DNA from: Sporosarcina limicola
GTDB lineage: Bacteria; Bacillota; Bacilli; Bacillales_A; Planococcaceae
Direction: 5' to 3'
NCBI RefSeq assembly: GCF_014873855.1
Contig: NZ_JADBEL010000016.1
Span: 31,576 to 95,575, forward strand
Length of the DNA stretch: 64,000 nt
Below the pieces are notes generated by a model. The model searched no databases. It saw only the letters and a list, made by a program, of their open reading frames with translations, and had not been told where the DNA came from. Made by a program: the position numbers and the translations under genes. Positions 61,488 to 64,000 of the stretch are shown piece after piece. Every line of letters begins with the position of its first letter. Position 1 is the stretch's first letter.

Positions 61488-62576
61488 TTGGCTGACGCAA
61501 CACAACTAAGACCAGCGACGGAATGGTATGATAAGTGGCTTGGAAAAATGGATACAAAGTTGATGTGCCTGAAGAACGGTCGAAGCGAGTTTTTAATCGA
61601 CAAAGTAGATCAACGGAATCTTAAATACCTTAATAATAATTGCTTAAATTTTGATTGGAAGTATCATCTTTTATTGATTATATTAATCGAAACAGCTCAA
61701 AATAAAGATGCCACAACTATTAAAACAATCATCGGGACCTTAAGCACTCGATTTAAAGATATTTTCAATCATTTTAACATTACTAGATTTTTAGACTTCG
61801 ATCCGAATGTTCATTTATATGGATATTTAAAAGGCGAGATTTTCCCTAACGATTCCAACAACAAAAGAAGCGAGTTGTTGAAATGCTATAGTGGAACCGA
61901 GTACACTACACAAAAATGGATGTATAACAACTTATCTCTTGAAGAACAAGAATATTTTAAACTGTTTCTATTGCAACCTATTTCGTTTGACCTAAGAGGT
62001 TTTTCATTTCGAAAGTTAGCAAAAGAACAAGCTCAAACTATTCGTAAAGATGAAACAGATGCTATTGTTCCAATGCTTCCAACGATACGTGCAGAAGCAA
62101 ACTTACGATGGAATCAGATGAAAAGACTACGTGATGCCTTTCATCAACAAATACAGGAGGTAGAAACTAAATCATTATCACTACCAATTGAGTTTTTCTA
62201 CAATGAACCCGAACGTATCGGGGAGAGATTTCATTTTCGTTTATGGGATAAACCATCCTTTGTATTGCATCACCAAATACATTTTTCAGAAACTATTATA
62301 AAATTAGCGACACAGAAGAAAGCAACTTATTCTGATAAAAATAATGCTTATTTCATTGAGTTTATTCGTGCTGAATCAATAGAGGACGAATCAGAGGGAG
62401 AGGGTCTTTGGTTTAATGAATTGATTGAATTTAACGTTCTAGGAGATTGGTACAAAAATAGACCGATTGAAGAACATGAGCGTATTTTAAAGTTTTTATC
62501 TTTATGGGGCTATGGACAAGAACATCAGCAAAAGCAACAGCCCTCTCCATTTTTTCTCATCATAAAGGTATTTTAA
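61488..62576 (+). CDS. TnpB-like recombinase, N-terminal part (frame broken)
   Basis: 362 residues read from TTG 61488, three bases after the tnpA-like stop. It contains the large N-terminal region of TnpB-type proteins (ADATQLRPATEWYDKWLGKM at the start) but no catalytic residues. The frame runs into a stop at 62576 while the catalytic domain continues in the -1 frame from about 62480. A T6 run at 62550–62555 (CCATTTTTTCTC) is the likely point: one extra T would restore the frame. Confidence 0.8.
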   Translation: MADATQLRPATEWYDKWLGKMDTKLMCLKNGRSEFLIDKVDQRNLKYLNNNCLNFDWKYHLLLIILIETAQNKDATTIKTIIGTLSTRFKDIFNHFNITRFLDFDPNVHLYGYLKGEIFPNDSNNKRSELLKCYSGTEYTTQKWMYNNLSLEEQEYFKLFLLQPISFDLRGFSFRKLAKEQAQTIRKDETDAIVPMLPTIRAEANLRWNQMKRLRDAFHQQIQEVETKSLSLPIEFFYNEPERIGERFHFRLWDKPSFVLHHQIHFSETIIKLATQKKATYSDKNNAYFIEFIRAESIEDESEGEGLWFNELIEFNVLGDWYKNRPIEEHERILKFLSLWGYGQEHQQKQQPSPFFLIIKVF

Positions 62577-63634
62577 CACCGTCAACTTTTGTTACTTTGC
62601 ACAAAGACAAAGCACAAGGTTTATTAATTGATATTGAGCCATTTTATACAGCTTGTACATTTGGTCTATTAGCAACAGATATTTTAACAACCACTGGTGC
62701 AAGATTAAATGAATTACTTCAAATTAATAATACGAAAGAATGTATCCTTATAAAAAAGGTTAAAGAGAAGTTGCATTTCTCATTTCAAGCTATCCCTAAA
62801 GGACGAGATTCATTAGAAGAATTTTATATAAGCAAACAGACTATGGAGCATATTCAAACCGTAGCAAGATTACTAAAAGAGCATTATGCTGTTGAGAAAA
62901 TTCCAAGTAATTTATACAGAGGTGATAGAAAGCATCTTTTTCGTGAGCCTATGCCTTATTATTTTCAATACGAAGGTAATGCAATGAAATATGATGCCAT
63001 ATACAGCTCCATTCGATTCCTCCTTCATGGATTGGTTCTTGAAACACAAAGCGGTAAGCCTGTAACAATCAAGACGCACCTTTTACGACATGCTTTTGCA
63101 ACAGAGGCAGTCCAGCGACAAAACGTGAATATTGATATTGTCGCCAAGCTGTTACATCAAAGGGATTTGAATGTAACAGCTTATTACTCCGCACCAACAC
63201 CATCGCAAATCGCTGAATTAGTAAGTGAATTACATGATGTCATTTCACGCTATGTCGATATTGATGATGCATATTTAAGAAGTCCTAAAGAGTTACAACA
63301 GCAATTTGATGAACATGCTGAAAAAGTTGGGGTGTATAACAAAGTATTAGGTGGTACTTGCGTGACCGATTTCGTGTGTCCAACTAAAATGCAATGTCTG
63401 GGTTGTAAAGCAAAAGTACCAGAACCAGACCAAGAGAATGAACTTTTAGAAGTTATTCAGTTGTCAAAAGATATGGAGAAACGCTTCAAGCAAATGGGGT
63501 TAGAAGTTGAAGTTCGTAAAGCAAAAGAAATGGCGAAGCAAGCTAAGATCGAATTAAAAGAAATTTATTTGATAAAAAAATACAGAGAGGAACGTCATTA
63601 TGAACCAGCAACAAAGCGTAATCCATTCAGATAA
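62504..63634 (+). CDS. TnpB-like tyrosine recombinase, C-terminal catalytic part
   Basis: Catalytic domain with Arg in TTTGARLNELLQI, HxxR in HLLRHAFATEAVQ, and Tyr in LNVTAYYSAPTPSQ; followed by a Cys cluster (CPTKMQCLGCKAK) that may bind zinc. The frame is open from 62480 with no good ribosome binding site near ATG 62504, so it is probably made only by -1 frameshifting from the upstream part, or not at all. Joined, the protein would be about 715 residues, near Tn554 TnpB (630). Confidence 0.85.
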   Translation: MGLWTRTSAKATALSIFSHHKGILTPSTFVTLHKDKAQGLLIDIEPFYTACTFGLLATDILTTTGARLNELLQINNTKECILIKKVKEKLHFSFQAIPKGRDSLEEFYISKQTMEHIQTVARLLKEHYAVEKIPSNLYRGDRKHLFREPMPYYFQYEGNAMKYDAIYSSIRFLLHGLVLETQSGKPVTIKTHLLRHAFATEAVQRQNVNIDIVAKLLHQRDLNVTAYYSAPTPSQIAELVSELHDVISRYVDIDDAYLRSPKELQQQFDEHAEKVGVYNKVLGGTCVTDFVCPTKMQCLGCKAKVPEPDQENELLEVIQLSKDMEKRFKQMGLEVEVRKAKEMAKQAKIELKEIYLIKKYREERHYEPATKRNPFR

Positions 63635-63857
63635 GCGGCAATGGCTTGAAAAAGTGCATCAGCAACGTAAGAATCGTTCACTTACTATCGGTATTCAAAC
63701 GATTAACTTTCTTGTAGAACTAGGAATTCCCGTAACTTATCACAACATTAGTGAGCATTCAAAAGCAGTTGATGAAAAAGGAAAAGGTATCCATCAAAAT
63801 ACGATTAAACGTAATGAGCTCAACTTTCGCACACTGAAATCGGCAAATAAGCCTTGA
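63600..63857 (+). CDS. TnpC-like small protein (DUF6262), probably truncated
   Basis: 85 residues from ATG 63600 with AGAGAGG upstream, overlapping the recombinase gene by 35 bases. The segment SLTIGIQTINFLVELGIPVT and HQNTIKRNEL recalls Tn554 TnpC, a helix-turn-helix-like accessory factor affecting orientation and efficiency. Tn554 TnpC is about 125 aa; here the end is cut off near 63825, where another reading frame begins on the opposite strand. Confidence 0.65.
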   Translation: MNQQQSVIHSDKRQWLEKVHQQRKNRSLTIGIQTINFLVELGIPVTYHNISEHSKAVDEKGKGIHQNTIKRNELNFRTLKSANKP

Positions 63858-63999
63858 TATAACTGGGTAAACCGGCCATCCATTGCTGTAGTTGATTTTC
63901 GACTAGTTTTTTGAGTTTGGAATTGGTCTTTTTCAGGACATCCTGAAAAAGCTCGATCAACTGCTGTAAAGCGACAGCCCAATCCAGTTCATTTACTTC
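63820..63999 (-). CDS. C-terminal fragment of a protein entering from the right edge, possibly a transposase
   Basis: Minus-strand frame open from the window edge to TGA at 63820–63822: 59 residues containing LDWAVALQQLIELFQDVLKK and LPSYIKAYLPISV. It overlaps the TnpC-like 3' end, suggesting that an insertion sequence interrupted that gene. The family is not certain. Confidence 0.4.
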   Translation of the reverse strand, partial: EVNELDWAVALQQLIELFQDVLKKTNSKLKKLVENQLQQWMAGLPSYIKAYLPISVCES

Positions 64000-64000
64000 A

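Larger units (their letters stand above)
60151..63857 (+). mobile_element. Tn554-like three-gene recombinase module
   Basis: Two long tyrosine recombinases followed by a small DUF6262/TnpC-like gene, the tnpA–tnpB–tnpC order of Tn554. Genes overlap or nearly touch. Composition is AT-richer than the rest of the window. It starts 250 bp after hemQ, displacing the expected pta neighbour. No cargo is visible before the window ends. Confidence 0.8.

Overview
The window is a piece of low-to-mid GC Bacillales chromosome. Gene order follows the Bacillus subtilis atp–upp–glyA … argS–ywhE–hemQ region, and sporulation genes (spo0F, spoIIR, rsfA, a pbpG-type PBP) mark an endospore former. Protein wording suggests Planococcaceae, probably Sporosarcina; this is inference, with no rRNA in view. 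Most genes lie on the minus strand. Layout: (1) 1–5100, F1Fo ATP synthase operon atpI-B-E-F-H-A-G, with atpG cut by the window edge. (2) 5900–24500, housekeeping block: mnaA, upp, glyA, ywlG, rpiB, a chemoreceptor, ywlE, mntP-like, ywlC, spoIIR, prmC, prfA, tdk, rpmE, rho, glpX, murZ, tal, fba, spo0F, ywjG. A cluster of DnaA boxes sits between ywlC and spoIIR. (3) 24900–27300, pyrG and rpoE, with a CTP-sensing attenuator between them. The pyrG glutaminase nucleophile Cys reads as Ser. (4) 28600–36500, fatty-acid oxidation genes fadF, thiolase, hydroxyacyl-CoA dehydrogenase, two acyl-CoA dehydrogenases and a TetR regulator, then a stub of what looks like icmF. (5) 36600–46800, a twelve-gene cobalamin salvage operon behind a B12 riboswitch. 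It imports corrinoids (BtuFC and a BtuD-CbiZ fusion), cuts cobinamide to cobyric acid (CbiZ), rebuilds the nucleotide loop (CbiB, CobD, CobU, CobS, CobC, CblS) and adenosylates cobalt (PduO-type). Its CobQ lacks the glutaminase domain. (6) 47200–51600, argS and ywiB, with a 236-bp direct duplication of the argS 3' end flanking a 2-kb islet that carries a serine hydrolase. (7) 51800–59900, pbpG-type PBP, ywhD, tautomerase, ywgA, ywfO, rsfA, lipL, hemQ. (8) 60000–64000, an AT-rich Tn554-like module of two tyrosine recombinases (the second frameshifted) and a TnpC-like protein, apparently interrupted by another element. The most unusual signal is a set of seven intergenic tandem arrays built from different core words, all with a 20–21 bp period. 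Four share the core ATTGGTCGCTT, always on the plus strand; two alternate 20 and 21 bp almost perfectly. Two glutaminase domains (PyrG, CobQ) look disabled, which would fit an ammonia-rich, possibly ureolytic lifestyle. Several small inverted-repeat elements are also present.
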